A stretch of DNA of 36,440 nt from Flavobacteriia bacterium (GTDB taxonomy: Bacteria > Bacteroidota > Bacteroidia > Flavobacteriales > Schleiferiaceae): positions 1 through 36,440 of the forward strand of contig RFXV01000003.1 in the NCBI GenBank assembly GCA_009921445.1, in the 5' to 3' direction. Positions 8,342 through 17,316 of this stretch are shown in pieces. The notes below the pieces were generated by a model that saw only the letters and a list, made by a program, of their open reading frames with translations, ran no database searches and had not been told where the DNA came from. The stretch's first letter is position 1. Each line of letters starts with the position of its first letter. The translations under genes were made by a program, and so were the position numbers.

Positions 8342-10534
8342 TCAACGCAAGGAAAGCATCTCGCGATACTTGGGAAGTGTCCAGACCTCATCATCGATCA
8401 ACAGCTCCAGCTTATCAGAGTGCACACGGATCTTTTCGAAATAAGGAAGTACTTCTTCGCAGTACATGATGGAGCGCTTGCGCACATCGTCCACTGCATT
8501 CGCCCGCTTGCGCGCCTCGATCATCTCCTCTTTCAGTGTGATGATCTCCGATGTGCGTTCGGCGATCTCCTGCACCATATTTCGTGGAACCTTGGTGAGC
8601 TTCTTGAATTCCTTGTCGCCAAAGACCTCGTGCATACCTTGAATGTTCTGCATCAGCAGGGTCTGATAACGAAGCGCTGTGGGCACCAGGTGGTTTCCGG
8701 AGATGTCACCCAACACACGCGATTCGATCTGGATCTTCAACTGATAATTCTCCAACATGATCTCGTGGCGCGCCTCGATCTCCGTGCGGTTCATGACGCC
8801 CAGGTCTTCGAAGAGCTGAATGGAGTCTTTGGAAACAAAGAAATCCAACGCATGTGGCGTGGTGCGCACATTGCTCAGTCCTCTTTTCTCGGCTTCCTTT
8901 TCCCAATCGCCACTGTATCCGTCGCCCTCAAAACGGATGCTCTTGGAGCTCTTGATGTATTCCTTGAGGACATTGAAGATGGCATCGTCCTTCTTCAGGC
9001 CTTTTTTGTCGATCAGTGCATCAACCTCAGATTTGAAGTCCTTCAGCTGCTGGGCAACGATGGCATTGAGAATGGTCATCGGCGCCGCACAGTTGGCAGA
9101 GGAACCCACTGCGCGCAACTCGAACTTATTTCCGGTGAAAGCAAAGGGAGACGTTCTGTTGCGGTCGGTATTATCGAGGAGGATCTCGGGGATCTTTCCA
9201 ACAACATTGAGTTTGAGCTCTGTTTTCTTCTCCGCGCTCAACTTTCCGCTTTCGATCTTCTCAAGTTCATCAAGGACAGCAGAGAGCTGAGAACCAATGA
9301 AGACAGAGATGATGGCTGGCGGCGCCTCGTTGGCACCAAGTCGGTGGTCGTTCCCTGCTGAAGCAATGATGGAACGAAGCAGATCGGCATGACGGTGCAC
9401 AGCCTTGATGGTGTTGATGAAAAAGGTCAGGAACTGCAAGTTGCCCATCGGATTCTTTCCTGGACTGAGCAGATTCACACCAGTGTCCGTGGCCAGAGAC
9501 CAGTTATTGTGCTTTCCGCTACCGTTCACCCCTGCGAATGGCTTTTCATGCAGCAGGCAACGCAGACCGTGTCGGCGGGCCACTTTTTCCACTACATCCA
9601 TGATCAAACTGTTGTGGTCCACCGCCAAGTTGGCCTCTTCGAAGATCGGCGCCATCTCGTACTGACCGGGAGCCACTTCGTTGTGGCGCGTTTTGATCGG
9701 AATACCCAGCCGATGGGCTTCGTATTCAAACTCCTGCATGAAACGCATCACCCGCTCAGGAATGGTACCGAAATAATGGTCATCGAGCTGTTGGCCTTTG
9801 GCTGGACTGTGGCCCAACAAGGTCCTGCCCGTTTGTTGCAGGTCAGGGCGGGCCTTGAAAAGCGCGTTGTCCACAAGGAAGTACTCCTGCTCCCAACCCA
9901 AAGTGGATGTGACCTTGTTGACGTTCTTGTCAAAGTATTTACAGACATCCGTAGCCGCCTGGTCCACCACCTGAAGTGCTCTGAGCAGAGGTGTCTTGTA
10001 GTCCAGCGCCTCCCCCGTATAGGCCACGAAAATGGTTGGAATACACAGGGTCGTACCCATGATGAAGGCGGCCGAAGTCGGATCCCATGCGGTGTATCCG
10101 CGGGCCTCGAAAGTGTTTCGGATCCCTCCGTTCGGGAATGATGAGGCGTCGGGTTCCTGCTGAACCAGCAAACTGCCATCGAATTTCTCCATGGCCTGCC
10201 CGTCAAATGTGGGCTCGAAAAAGCTGTCGTGTTTTTCAGCCGTAGCACCTGTAAGCGGCTGGAACCAGTGTGTGTAATGCGTCGCACCCTTATTGAGCGC
10301 CCAGGCCTTCATTCCGGAGGCGATCTGATCGGCCATGCTTCGGTCGATCTTCTTGCCCAATTCCATGGCCGCTACAACGCTCTTGTAAGCCTCATTACCC
10401 AGATAATCTCTCATGGCCTTTCGGTTGAAGACCATTTCGCCGAAATAAGAGGGAATACCTCCGTCTGGAATATTCAATTCCACTGGAGGTCTTTGGGTAG
10501 CTGTTTCAAGACTTTGAAAACGATGATTCGCCAT
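8342..10534 (-). CDS. glnN: Type III glutamine synthetase
   Basis: ATP-dependent ligation of ammonia to glutamate. 730 residues, the length expected for GS type III (types I and II are far shorter). Glutamate/metal-binding signatures are GWEQEYFLVD (about 213-222) and HNEVAPGQYEMAPIFEEAN (about 284-302). The ATP-site region is NGSGKHNNWS (about 337-346), and a later TSPFAFTGNKFELRAVGS follows. The ORF track starts 42 codons upstream, but MANHRFQSLE at 10534 gives the normal N-terminus and follows a promoter element. It is transcribed alone, with its own promoter and terminator. No nitrogen regulator (PII, ntrB/C) lies nearby, so regulation cannot be inferred. Confidence 0.95.
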   Translation of the reverse strand: MANHRFQSLETATQRPPVELNIPDGGIPSYFGEMVFNRKAMRDYLGNEAYKSVVAAMELGKKIDRSMADQIASGMKAWALNKGATHYTHWFQPLTGATAEKHDSFFEPTFDGQAMEKFDGSLLVQQEPDASSFPNGGIRNTFEARGYTAWDPTSAAFIMGTTLCIPTIFVAYTGEALDYKTPLLRALQVVDQAATDVCKYFDKNVNKVTSTLGWEQEYFLVDNALFKARPDLQQTGRTLLGHSPAKGQQLDDHYFGTIPERVMRFMQEFEYEAHRLGIPIKTRHNEVAPGQYEMAPIFEEANLAVDHNSLIMDVVEKVARRHGLRCLLHEKPFAGVNGSGKHNNWSLATDTGVNLLSPGKNPMGNLQFLTFFINTIKAVHRHADLLRSIIASAGNDHRLGANEAPPAIISVFIGSQLSAVLDELEKIESGKLSAEKKTELKLNVVGKIPEILLDNTDRNRTSPFAFTGNKFELRAVGSSANCAAPMTILNAIVAQQLKDFKSEVDALIDKKGLKKDDAIFNVLKEYIKSSKSIRFEGDGYSGDWEKEAEKRGLSNVRTTPHALDFFVSKDSIQLFEDLGVMNRTEIEARHEIMLENYQLKIQIESRVLGDISGNHLVPTALRYQTLLMQNIQGMHEVFGDKEFKKLTKVPRNMVQEIAERTSEIITLKEEMIEARKRANAVDDVRKRSIMYCEEVLPYFEKIRVHSDKLELLIDDEVWTLPKYREMLSLR

Positions 10535-10552
10535 GACGTGAAAAAATTTTGG

Positions 10553-10560
10553 CAAATCTA
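10553..10560 (-). promoter_or_regulatory. Bacteroidota -7 promoter element before glnN
   Basis: TAGATTTG on the minus strand, a full match to TAnnTTTG, 18 bases before the chosen ATG. A TTG about 23 bases further upstream could serve as the -33 element. It supports the downstream start at 10534 over the ORF-track start. Confidence 0.6.
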
Positions 10561-10588
10561 TGCAAGCAAAAGTGTTTCTCCGACAATA

Positions 10589-10608
10589 ACCCCCTATTTT
10601 TTTAGGGG
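10589..10608 (-). terminator. Weak hairpin after the cation antiporter gene
   Basis: On the minus strand CCCCTA and TAGGGG flank an A-rich loop just past the antiporter stop. The tail (GTTATTG) is not a clean T tract, so termination may be inefficient. It could also terminate plus-strand RNA, but no plus-strand gene ends here. Confidence 0.4.
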
Positions 10609-10610
10609 TC

Positions 10611-11549
10611 TTATCGAAGGATAATGAACATGTAGGCGAGATACCCAGCAAAAAGAGCACCCCCTTTCCATGAATTGAAAGAAAAAACGGGCCGCAGGGC
10701 CATCAGGATCAAAATGGATAAGGTCATTGCGATCATGTAGGGAAAGTCGAAAGCCAATAAGTGCCCGGAAGATGGTTCGATAGGCGTAATAATGCTGCTG
10801 AAGCCTATCACACTGCCAATATTGAAGATATTCGATCCGAGTACATTCCCCAGGGCCATGTCCCGCTGACCCCGCAGCGCAGAGATCAAACTGGCAGATA
10901 ATTCAGGTAGACTGGTACCAATGGAAACCACGGTGAGCGAAATGATGCGCTCAGAAACACCCCAATGTGTGGCCAGTTCCACACTGCCACGAACCAAAAA
11001 TTCGGCTCCGTATTTCAGTCCAACGATGCCGATCAGGATCTGCATCACCCACCAGACCAGAGAACCAGTGCCTGACCGCTCCGCCCTCTCCTGAGACAGA
11101 CGCTCCCGTACAGTGGAATAATAGAGCAGACCGAGATAACAAAAGAGCAGAGAGGTTAGGATCACTCCATCCATCAGGGAAGTGCGTCCATCTTGCAAGA
11201 GCCCGTAATAAACGAGGGTAAGAAGCAAAAGTGCCGAGATGTCCCGATAGAAATGCTTGGGATTGACCTTGATCCTGAAGAACATGGCGGTCAGCCCAAG
11301 GATCAGCCCGATATTGCTCAGGTTGGATCCGACCACATTGCCTACAGCTAGATCTGCATGCTCGTTGAGGGCGGCGTCCAGACTCACCACCAGTTCGGGT
11401 GCAGAAGTACTGAAGCTCACAATGGTCAGACCCACGATGATGGGCGGTATGCTCAGGTCAAGAGCGATCGACGAGGCGCCCCGGACCAGGGCTTCACCGC
11501 CTACGAACAAGAGGGTCAATCCGACGAGGATGTAAAAAGTGTTCTCCAC
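10611..11549 (-). CDS. Calcium/sodium antiporter, CaCA family (YrbG-like)
   Basis: Inner-membrane cation exchanger of 312 residues with about ten hydrophobic helices arranged as two inverted repeats. The alpha-repeat motifs that form the ion site are visible twice: FSTSAPELVVSL with GNVVGSNLSNIG in the N-half, and GTSLPELSASL with GNVLGSNIFNIG in the C-half. This matches YrbG-type K-independent exchangers. In the first repeat the usual GTS is STS. The start is GTG, four bases after the tatA stop, so it probably shares the ffh-folD-tatA transcript. Ion preference (Ca, Na or other) cannot be settled from sequence. Confidence 0.92.
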   Translation of the reverse strand: MENTFYILVGLTLLFVGGEALVRGASSIALDLSIPPIIVGLTIVSFSTSAPELVVSLDAALNEHADLAVGNVVGSNLSNIGLILGLTAMFFRIKVNPKHFYRDISALLLLTLVYYGLLQDGRTSLMDGVILTSLLFCYLGLLYYSTVRERLSQERAERSGTGSLVWWVMQILIGIVGLKYGAEFLVRGSVELATHWGVSERIISLTVVSIGTSLPELSASLISALRGQRDMALGNVLGSNIFNIGSVIGFSSIITPIEPSSGHLLAFDFPYMIAMTLSILILMALRPVFSFNSWKGGALFAGYLAYMFIILR

Positions 11550-11553
11550 GCCT

Positions 11554-11844
11554 TCAGGAATTCATTGTCCTCTTGACCGCACCTTCCGCCTGCTCCATGA
11601 CCTTTCGGGCTTCGTTCAATTCTTCCCTTGCCTGCTCCAGTTTTTCGTCCTCAACAGGAACCGAATCCCTGATCTCTCTTTTCACCTGTTCGGTTGCATG
11701 GCGCACTTCCCTAATGCCTTTGCCAAAGGAGCGGGCCATATCCGGAATGTTCTTCGAACCAAAAAAGAGCAAGATGACCAACAAGACAAAGAACAACTCT
11801 CCTCCCCCTATGGACATGGCCAATATGGACCCTGCTGCACTCAT
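11554..11844 (-). CDS. tatA: Sec-independent protein translocase, TatA/E family
   Basis: 96 residues from the ATG at 11844, which overlaps the folD stop as ATGA; the longer ORF-track start would lie deep inside folD. A single membrane helix (GELFFVLLVILLFFG) is followed by the hinge and amphipathic helix SKNIPDMARSFGKGIREV, the TatA hallmark, then a charged tail of about 50 residues predicted to be helical. TatA forms the pore-like assembly that moves folded twin-arginine proteins across the inner membrane. TatB is an alternative because of the Glu near the start of the helix, but the short tail and the FGKGIRE motif favour TatA/E. tatC is not in the window. Confidence 0.88.
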   Translation of the reverse strand: MSAAGSILAMSIGGGELFFVLLVILLFFGSKNIPDMARSFGKGIREVRHATEQVKREIRDSVPVEDEKLEQAREELNEARKVMEQAEGAVKRTMNS

Positions 11845-12722
11845 TTCTCCTGATGCCGGTAATATGCCTGCAAAGTATTCTGCAAAAGAGCTGTTCGGGT
11901 CATTGGACCGACGCCACCGGGAACCGGAGTGATGTAACTGCACTTCTGGGCCACGGCTTCAAAGTCGACATCGCCGACCAAACGAAAACCGCTCTTTCGC
12001 GCGGGATCTTCGATCCTGGAGATGCCCACGTCGATCACCACCGCACCTTCTTTGACCATTTCCTCCCCGACGAAGCGTGGACGCCCCAGAGCGGCGATCA
12101 GAATATCGGCCTGCGCACAAATGCCCTTTAAGTCTTTGGTGCGGCTGTGGGTCTGAACGACCGTGCAATTGCCTGGCTGCGCATTCTTTCCCATGAGCAA
12201 AGCCATGGGCATGCCAACGATGGAACTCCGCCCGATGACCACACAGAGTTTTCCTTCCGTATCTATCTGATGACGCTTCAACAATTCCACGATGCCGGCA
12301 GGGGTGGCCGGAACGAAGCCCTGGAGCCCCAAGGCCATTTTTCCCACGTTCTCCGGATGGAAGCCATCGACATCCTTGTCTGCACGGATCGCTTCTAAGA
12401 TGCGCTGATCGTTCATGTGTGAGGGCAAGGGCAACTGAACGATAAAACCGTCCACTCCAGCGTCTTCATTGAGTTGCTCAACGGTGTTCAACAGTTCCGC
12501 CTCAGAAATATCTTCAGAGAGATGGAGCACTTCGGAGTCAAATCCAACCTCTGTGCAGTCCTTTTCCTTGGCACCGACATAGGTCTGACTTGGGCCATCA
12601 CTCCCCACCAGCACCGCCACCAGCTTGGGTGGACGCTGTCCCTTGGAAATGAGCTGACCTACTTCCTCTCGTATTTCGTTCCTGATCGTGCCCGCCAGGG
12701 CTTTTCCGTTGAGTAGCTGCAT
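11841..12722 (-). CDS. folD: Methylenetetrahydrofolate dehydrogenase / cyclohydrolase
   Basis: Bifunctional one-carbon enzyme of 293 residues that interconverts 5,10-methylene-THF and 10-formyl-THF, using an NAD(P) cofactor. Signatures are YVGAKEKDCTEVGF, containing the catalytic Lys of the YxxxK motif; QLPLPSHMN; the dinucleotide loop VIGRSSIVGMPMA; and the C-terminal PVPGGVGPMTRTALL. Its start overlaps the ffh stop by one base (TGATG) and its stop overlaps tatA (ATGA), so its expression is tied to two protein-export genes. The product also links to the thyA-folA pair nearby, which consumes and regenerates the same folate pool. Confidence 0.96.
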   Translation of the reverse strand: MQLLNGKALAGTIRNEIREEVGQLISKGQRPPKLVAVLVGSDGPSQTYVGAKEKDCTEVGFDSEVLHLSEDISEAELLNTVEQLNEDAGVDGFIVQLPLPSHMNDQRILEAIRADKDVDGFHPENVGKMALGLQGFVPATPAGIVELLKRHQIDTEGKLCVVIGRSSIVGMPMALLMGKNAQPGNCTVVQTHSRTKDLKGICAQADILIAALGRPRFVGEEMVKEGAVVIDVGISRIEDPARKSGFRLVGDVDFEAVAQKCSYITPVPGGVGPMTRTALLQNTLQAYYRHQEK

Positions 12723-14053
12723 CAGCGTCTTCTTCTCATCATTGCCTGCGCCATCCCTCGTCCGCCCGCGGACTGCATGCTTCGCATCATTTTACTCATA
12801 TCCTGAAACTGCTTGAGCAAGCGATTCACCTCTTCTACTTGTGTGCCTGATCCGATCGCTATACGCTTCTTTCGGCTTCCACGGATCAGCGAGGGATTGG
12901 AACGTTCCTCGGGGGTCATAGACTGGATCATCGCCTCTACTCCCTTGAATGCATCATCATCGATGTCCACTCCTTTCAGGGCCTTACCCATTCCCGGTAC
13001 CATGCCCAGCAGGTCCTTGACATTGCCCATCTTCTTGATCTGCTGCAGCTGCTGAAGAAAATCATCGAATCCAAATCGATTCTGAGCGATCTTCTTTTGC
13101 ACTTTACGGGCCTGCTCCTCATCGAATTGCTCCTGCGCCTTTTCGACAAGGGACACCACATCGCCCATGCCCAGAATGCGATCGGCCATACGATCGGGAT
13201 GGAAGACATCGAGCGCATCGACTTTCTCGCCCGTACCGATGAACTTGATGGGCTTGTCCACAACAGAGCGAATGGTCAAGGCGGCGCCTCCTCGGGTATC
13301 TCCGTCGAGCTTGGTCAGGACCACACCATCATAATTCAGGACATCGTGAAAGGCGCGTGCTGTATTCACGGCATCCTGACCCGTCATCGAATCCACAACG
13401 AACAGGGTTTCATTTGGCTGAATGGCCTTGTGGACCCTGCCGATCTCGTCCATCATCTCCTGATCCACGGCCAGTCGTCCGGCCGTATCGACGATCACAT
13501 TGCTGAATCCCTGTGCGCGTGCATGCTGTACGGCCTGCGAAGCGATGTCCACAGGATCGGGATTGCCCAGCTGACTGAAGACTTCCACACCCACCTGCTC
13601 TCCAAGGACCTTGAGCTGATCGATGGCCGCTGGTCGATACACATCGCAAGCGACCAGCAGTGGACGCTTTGCTTTCTTCCGTTTCAGATAGGACGCCAGT
13701 TTGCCACTGAAGGTGGTCTTTCCCGAACCCTGAAGACCAGCGATCAGGATGATATTGGGCTTGCCATCGAGACTGAGTTCCTCGGCATTCCCACCCATCA
13801 GGTCGGCCATTTCATCTCGGGTGACCTTGACCATCACCTGCCCGGGCTTCAAACTCGTCAGCACCTCCTGTCCGATCGCCTTTTCCTTGACGCGAGCAAC
13901 AAACTCCTTGGCCACTTTGTAACTGACATCGGCCTCGACCAATGCCCTGCGAACTTCTTTCAGGGATTCAGCCACATTGATCTCGGTGATCCGATCCCGC
14001 CCTTTGAGCGAGTGGAAGGCCTTTTCGAGCTTTTCACTAAGATTTTCGAACAT
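12722..14053 (-). CDS. ffh: Signal recognition particle GTPase (Ffh/SRP54)
   Basis: 443 residues. The N domain (about 1-95) is followed by the G domain with P-loop GLQGSGKTT (106-114), DTAGR (189-193) and TKLDGD (247-252). The C-terminal M domain is Met-rich (KMMRSMQSAGGRGMAQAMMR) and ends in a basic RRRR tail for SRP RNA binding. Ffh binds signal sequences of nascent membrane proteins and delivers ribosomes to the receptor FtsY. It is the first gene of ffh-folD-tatA-antiporter, coupled to folD by TGATG. It is divergent from thyA across about 128 bases. No SRP RNA gene is recognisable in the window. Confidence 0.96.
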   Translation of the reverse strand: MFENLSEKLEKAFHSLKGRDRITEINVAESLKEVRRALVEADVSYKVAKEFVARVKEKAIGQEVLTSLKPGQVMVKVTRDEMADLMGGNAEELSLDGKPNIILIAGLQGSGKTTFSGKLASYLKRKKAKRPLLVACDVYRPAAIDQLKVLGEQVGVEVFSQLGNPDPVDIASQAVQHARAQGFSNVIVDTAGRLAVDQEMMDEIGRVHKAIQPNETLFVVDSMTGQDAVNTARAFHDVLNYDGVVLTKLDGDTRGGAALTIRSVVDKPIKFIGTGEKVDALDVFHPDRMADRILGMGDVVSLVEKAQEQFDEEQARKVQKKIAQNRFGFDDFLQQLQQIKKMGNVKDLLGMVPGMGKALKGVDIDDDAFKGVEAMIQSMTPEERSNPSLIRGSRKKRIAIGSGTQVEEVNRLLKQFQDMSKMMRSMQSAGGRGMAQAMMRRRR

Positions 14054-14168
14054 TTCTCGGCAACTGAAATTGAACCGACGAATTTAATGCACCTCTCAAT
14101 ACGGAATGATGTGAATTATCCGTGCAAATCCGCTGGCCTGAAAGGCGTTTTTCAAAACTGAAGAGGAA

Positions 14169-14176
14169 TACATTTG
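14169..14176 (+). promoter_or_regulatory. Bacteroidota -7 promoter element before thyA
   Basis: TACATTTG, a full match to TAnnTTTG, ends five bases before the thyA ATG. That spacing would make the thyA-folA message leaderless or nearly so. No clear TTG lies at -33. Confidence 0.45.
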
Positions 14177-14181
14177 ATTCC

Positions 14182-14976
14182 ATGCAGGCGTATCACGATC
14201 TCTTGAGAAAGGTCCTGGAAGAAGGCGTACTGAAAAGCGACCGAACGGGGACCGGGACGCGTTCCATTTTTGGTCATCAGATGCGTTTTGACCTCAGTGC
14301 TGGTTTTCCTCTGGTCACCACAAAGAAGCTCCACCTGAAATCCATTGTGCATGAACTTCTATGGTTTCTCAAAGGCTCGACCAACATTGCCTACTTGAAG
14401 GATAATGGTGTGCGGATCTGGGATGAATGGGCGGATGAGCATGGGGAACTCGGACCCGTATACGGCTACCAGTGGAGAAGTTGGCCAAAACCCGATGGTG
14501 GACAAGTGGACCAGATCGTTCAATTGATCGAAGGCCTGAAAAACAATCCAGACTCCCGGAGACACATCGTCAGTGCATGGAATGTAGGACAGGTGGAAGA
14601 TATGGCGCTGCCGCCCTGTCATCTGCTCTTTCAGTTCTATGTGGCGAACAACAGATTGAGCTGTCAGCTCTATCAACGCAGCGCTGACCTATTCCTGGGC
14701 GTTCCGTTCAACATCGCTTCCTACGCGCTGCTCACCCATATGGTCGCGCAAAGCTGCGGACTTCAAGCCGGGGATTTCGTCCACACTTTTGGGGATGCAC
14801 ACATCTACACCAACCACCTGGAGCAGGTGAAACTGCAGCTGTCCAGGGACCACAGACCGCTGCCCGTCCTGGAACTCGACCCCAACATCGAAGATCTGTT
14901 CGAATTCAAATACGAGCACATTCGGATCGTTGGTTATGATCCACATCCATTGATCAGGGCGGAAGTAGCGGTATGA
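14182..14976 (+). CDS. thyA: Thymidylate synthase
   Basis: Converts dUMP and methylene-THF to dTMP and dihydrofolate. From ATG 14182 it has 264 residues, the same length as the E. coli enzyme and alignable by eye almost throughout. The nucleophile is Cys146 in [11 protein letters not shown]. Other signatures are [19 protein letters not shown], the [10 protein letters not shown] region, and [20 protein letters not shown] for substrate binding. The ORF-track start 20 codons upstream adds an unconserved basic leader and precedes the promoter element, so I reject it. It overlaps folA by ATGA. Confidence 0.97.
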   Translation: MQAYHDLLRKVLEEGVLKSDRTGTGTRSIFGHQMRFDLSAGFPLVTTKKLHLKSIVHELLWFLKGSTNIAYLKDNGVRIWDEWADEHGELGPVYGYQWRSWPKPDGGQVDQIVQLIEGLKNNPDSRRHIVSAWNVGQVEDMALPPCHLLFQFYVANNRLSCQLYQRSADLFLGVPFNIASYALLTHMVAQSCGLQAGDFVHTFGDAHIYTNHLEQVKLQLSRDHRPLPVLELDPNIEDLFEFKYEHIRIVGYDPHPLIRAEVAV

Positions 14977-15461
14977 AGGAGATCGTACTTGTGGCCGCGC
15001 TTTCTGAGAACCATGCCATCGGAAAGGACAACCAGCTCCTGTGGCACCTACCGGAGGATCTGAAGAGATTTCGCGCAATGACGCTTGGACACACAGTGGT
15101 GATGGGGAGAAAGACTTTCGACTCCATTGGCAAGCCCCTGCCCAAAAGAAAGAATGTGGTGCTTACCCGGAATACAAACTGGTCGCATCCTGAAGTTTCC
15201 GTGTACAACGATATGGAAAAGGCCATAGCTGGGTGTGCGGAGGAAACCCTGATGATTTTGGGAGGAGCCGAGATATATGGACAGAGCATGCTATTGGCCG
15301 ATCGGCTCGAGCTCACTCATGTGCACGGCCATTTCGAGGGTGATGCGTTCTTCCCTCCTATCGACGAAAACATTTGGGAAGCAGAACACGGGGAAAGAAA
15401 GACCGATGCTGCGTCGGGTATCAGCTACACTTTTTCCAGGTGGCTCAGGAAACAGCCTTGA
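14973..15461 (+). CDS. folA: Dihydrofolate reductase
   Basis: NADPH-dependent reduction of dihydrofolate to tetrahydrofolate, regenerating the folate used by thyA immediately upstream. 162 residues. It shows [19 protein letters not shown] with the substrate-binding acidic residue, [15 protein letters not shown] for NADPH binding, and the glycine-rich [12 protein letters not shown]. The ATG overlaps the thyA stop (ATGA). Its 3' end overlaps the clpX tail on the other strand by 17 bases, leaving no room for a separate terminator between the convergent units. Confidence 0.96.
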   Translation: MKEIVLVAALSENHAIGKDNQLLWHLPEDLKRFRAMTLGHTVVMGRKTFDSIGKPLPKRKNVVLTRNTNWSHPEVSVYNDMEKAIAGCAEETLMILGGAEIYGQSMLLADRLELTHVHGHFEGDAFFPPIDENIWEAEHGERKTDAASGISYTFSRWLRKQP

Positions 15462-16659
15462 GTTTGCTTAGGGTCATCTTGCCCAACTTGGCCGTCACAT
15501 AGTCGAGATCGAGGACCAAGGGTTCCTTTTCCTCGCTTGAAGGAAGCTCGAACATGGCGTCATTGAGGATGGCCTCGCAAATAGAACGAAGGCCTCTTGC
15601 CCCCAATTTGAACTCCTGCGCTTTCTGCACAATGCAATCAATGGCATCTTCACGGACATCCAATTCGATCCCATCGATCTCAAACAACTTCTTGAACTGC
15701 TTGATGATGGCATTTTTTGGCTCCAAAAGGATACGCCTAAGGGCCTCCGCATCCAGCGGATAGAGATAGGTCATCACCGGCAAGCGACCAATGAGCTCAG
15801 GGATGAGTCCGAATGTCTTCAGGTCCTGAGGACTGACATACTGCAGCAGATTGTCTGTATCGATCTGCTCACGGCCGTGTTGGCTTTGATAGCCTACAGC
15901 CCGCGTATTCAGCCGGTTGGCAATGTGGCGCTGGATGCCATCAAATGCGCCTCCAGCGATGAAAAGGATATTGGAGGTATCCACTTCAATGAATTTCTGG
16001 TCTGGGTGTTTGCGACCTCCCTGAGGCGGTACATTCACCTTGGTTCCCTCGAGCAATTTGAGCAATGCCTGCTGAACGCCTTCTCCGGAAACATCCCTCG
16101 TGATGGACGGATTGTCTGATTTCCTGGCGATCTTATCGATCTCATCAACGAAGACGATCCCTCGCTGTGCCGCTTCCACATCGTAATCCGCTGCCTGCAG
16201 AAGCCGCGTGAGTATGCTTTCCACATCTTCGCCTACATAACCAGCCTCGGTCAGCACCGTGGCATCCACAATGGTGAACGGAACATTGAGCATGCGCGCA
16301 ATGGTACGTGCGAGTAAGGTCTTTCCCGTACCGGTTTCACCTACGAGAACAATATTGCTCTTCTCGATCTCTACTTCCTCGGTCTCCTTGCCGTGGATGA
16401 GTCTTTTGTAGTGGTTGTACACCGCAACTGAAAGCACCTTTTTCGCCTCTTCCTGACCGATCACATACTCGTCGAGCAGGGATTTGATCTCTTGCGGCTT
16501 GGTCAGTTTGAGGTTTTCGGCAAGGGCAGATCGCTCCTTTTCCTCCATCTCCTCATGCACGATGGTTCCGGCCTGCTTGATGCAGTTGTCACAGATATGA
16601 CCATGGATGCCTGCGATCAGAACGCTGGTATCCTTCTCTTTTCTTGAGCAGGATCTCAT
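15445..16659 (-). CDS. clpX: ClpX, ATPase subunit of the ClpXP protease, with damaged N-terminal zinc domain
   Basis: AAA+ unfoldase that feeds substrates to ClpP. Walker A GETGTGKT (107-114), pore loop GYVG (140-143), Walker B IVFVDEID (168-175) and the C-terminal sensor GARGLRSI are intact. The N-terminal zinc domain normally has two CxxC pairs, CSFCGR then HICDNC. Here the second pair is present (Cys23, Cys26) but the first is reduced to one Cys in [12 protein letters not shown]. From Lys7 on the sequence is normal. The only close ATG (16659) lies inside clpP, which runs 71 bases further in another frame. This looks like a small deletion that removed the clpP stop, the spacer and the clpX start, or an assembly error. 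The core is very sure; the start is uncertain. Confidence 0.9.
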   Translation of the reverse strand: MRSCSRKEKDTSVLIAGIHGHICDNCIKQAGTIVHEEMEEKERSALAENLKLTKPQEIKSLLDEYVIGQEEAKKVLSVAVYNHYKRLIHGKETEEVEIEKSNIVLVGETGTGKTLLARTIARMLNVPFTIVDATVLTEAGYVGEDVESILTRLLQAADYDVEAAQRGIVFVDEIDKIARKSDNPSITRDVSGEGVQQALLKLLEGTKVNVPPQGGRKHPDQKFIEVDTSNILFIAGGAFDGIQRHIANRLNTRAVGYQSQHGREQIDTDNLLQYVSPQDLKTFGLIPELIGRLPVMTYLYPLDAEALRRILLEPKNAIIKQFKKLFEIDGIELDVREDAIDCIVQKAQEFKLGARGLRSICEAILNDAMFELPSSEEKEPLVLDLDYVTAKLGKMTLSKLKAVS

Positions 16660-17296
16660 CGATGATGCCGTATTCCTTCGCCTCCTCACTGCTCATCCAG
16701 TTGTCCCGATCCGAATCTTCCTGTATGCGCTCGAAGCTTTGTCCTGTATGATGGGCCTGGATGCGGTAGAGCTCGTCACGCACTTTCTGAGTCTCTTTGA
16801 GTGCGATCTCCATGTCCGAAACCTGTCCTTGGGTGCCACTCATGGGTTGATGTATCATGACCCGGCTGTGCTGTAAGGCCGTCCGTTTCCCCGCCTCTCC
16901 TGCTCCGAGAAGAACAGCTGCCATGGATGCTGCGATCCCCGTACAAATGGTGGCGACATCTGGCCCGACCACCTGCATCGTATCGTATATGCCCAAGCCC
17001 GCATAGACCGAGCCACCTGGCGAATTCAGGTAGATCTGAATATCCTTCTTGGAATCGACCGACTCCAAGAACAGCAATTGTGCCTGCACGATGTTGGCCA
17101 CCTGATCATTGATCGCCGTACCCAAGAAAATGATGCGGTCCATCATCAAGCGGGAAAACACATCCATCTGAGCCACATTCAACTGTCGCTCCTCCATGAT
17201 GTAGGGTGTCAGGCTGGAGTGCACATAACCCTCCAAAGTAAGACTGCTGATGCCCTCGTGCTGCGTCGCGTATTTTTTGAATTCTTTTCCGTCCAT
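16589..17296 (-). CDS. clpP: ClpP, serine protease subunit of ClpXP, with abnormal C-terminus
   Basis: ATP-dependent Clp protease proteolytic subunit; 235 residues in this frame. The catalytic triad is Ser124 in GIAASMAAV, His149 in VMIHQP and Asp198 in DSDRDNW. The family body ends around residue 219 ([11 protein letters not shown]). The last 16 or so residues ([15 protein letters not shown]) are an out-of-frame reading of clpX DNA and have no counterpart in the family. So the native stop is probably missing; see clpX. Gene order tig-clpP-clpX is the classical one. The start at ATG 17296 gives a short N-terminal propeptide region. Confidence 0.92.
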   Translation of the reverse strand: MDGKEFKKYATQHEGISSLTLEGYVHSSLTPYIMEERQLNVAQMDVFSRLMMDRIIFLGTAINDQVANIVQAQLLFLESVDSKKDIQIYLNSPGGSVYAGLGIYDTMQVVGPDVATICTGIAASMAAVLLGAGEAGKRTALQHSRVMIHQPMSGTQGQVSDMEIALKETQKVRDELYRIQAHHTGQSFERIQEDSDRDNWMSSEEAKEYGIIDEILLKKREGYQRSDRRHPWSYL

Positions 17297-17316
17297 CTGC
17301 TGGTTTAACGTTTGGT

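Noticed and set aside
14100-14128. Imperfect inverted repeat around ACGGAAT ... ATTATCCGT between ffh and thyA
   Set aside because: Arms differ by a two-base insertion and no regulator is near; not enough for an operator call.
14139-14157. GCC-TGAAA-GGC followed by T5 upstream of thyA
   Set aside because: A three-pair stem is too weak for a terminator, and no plus-strand gene ends there.
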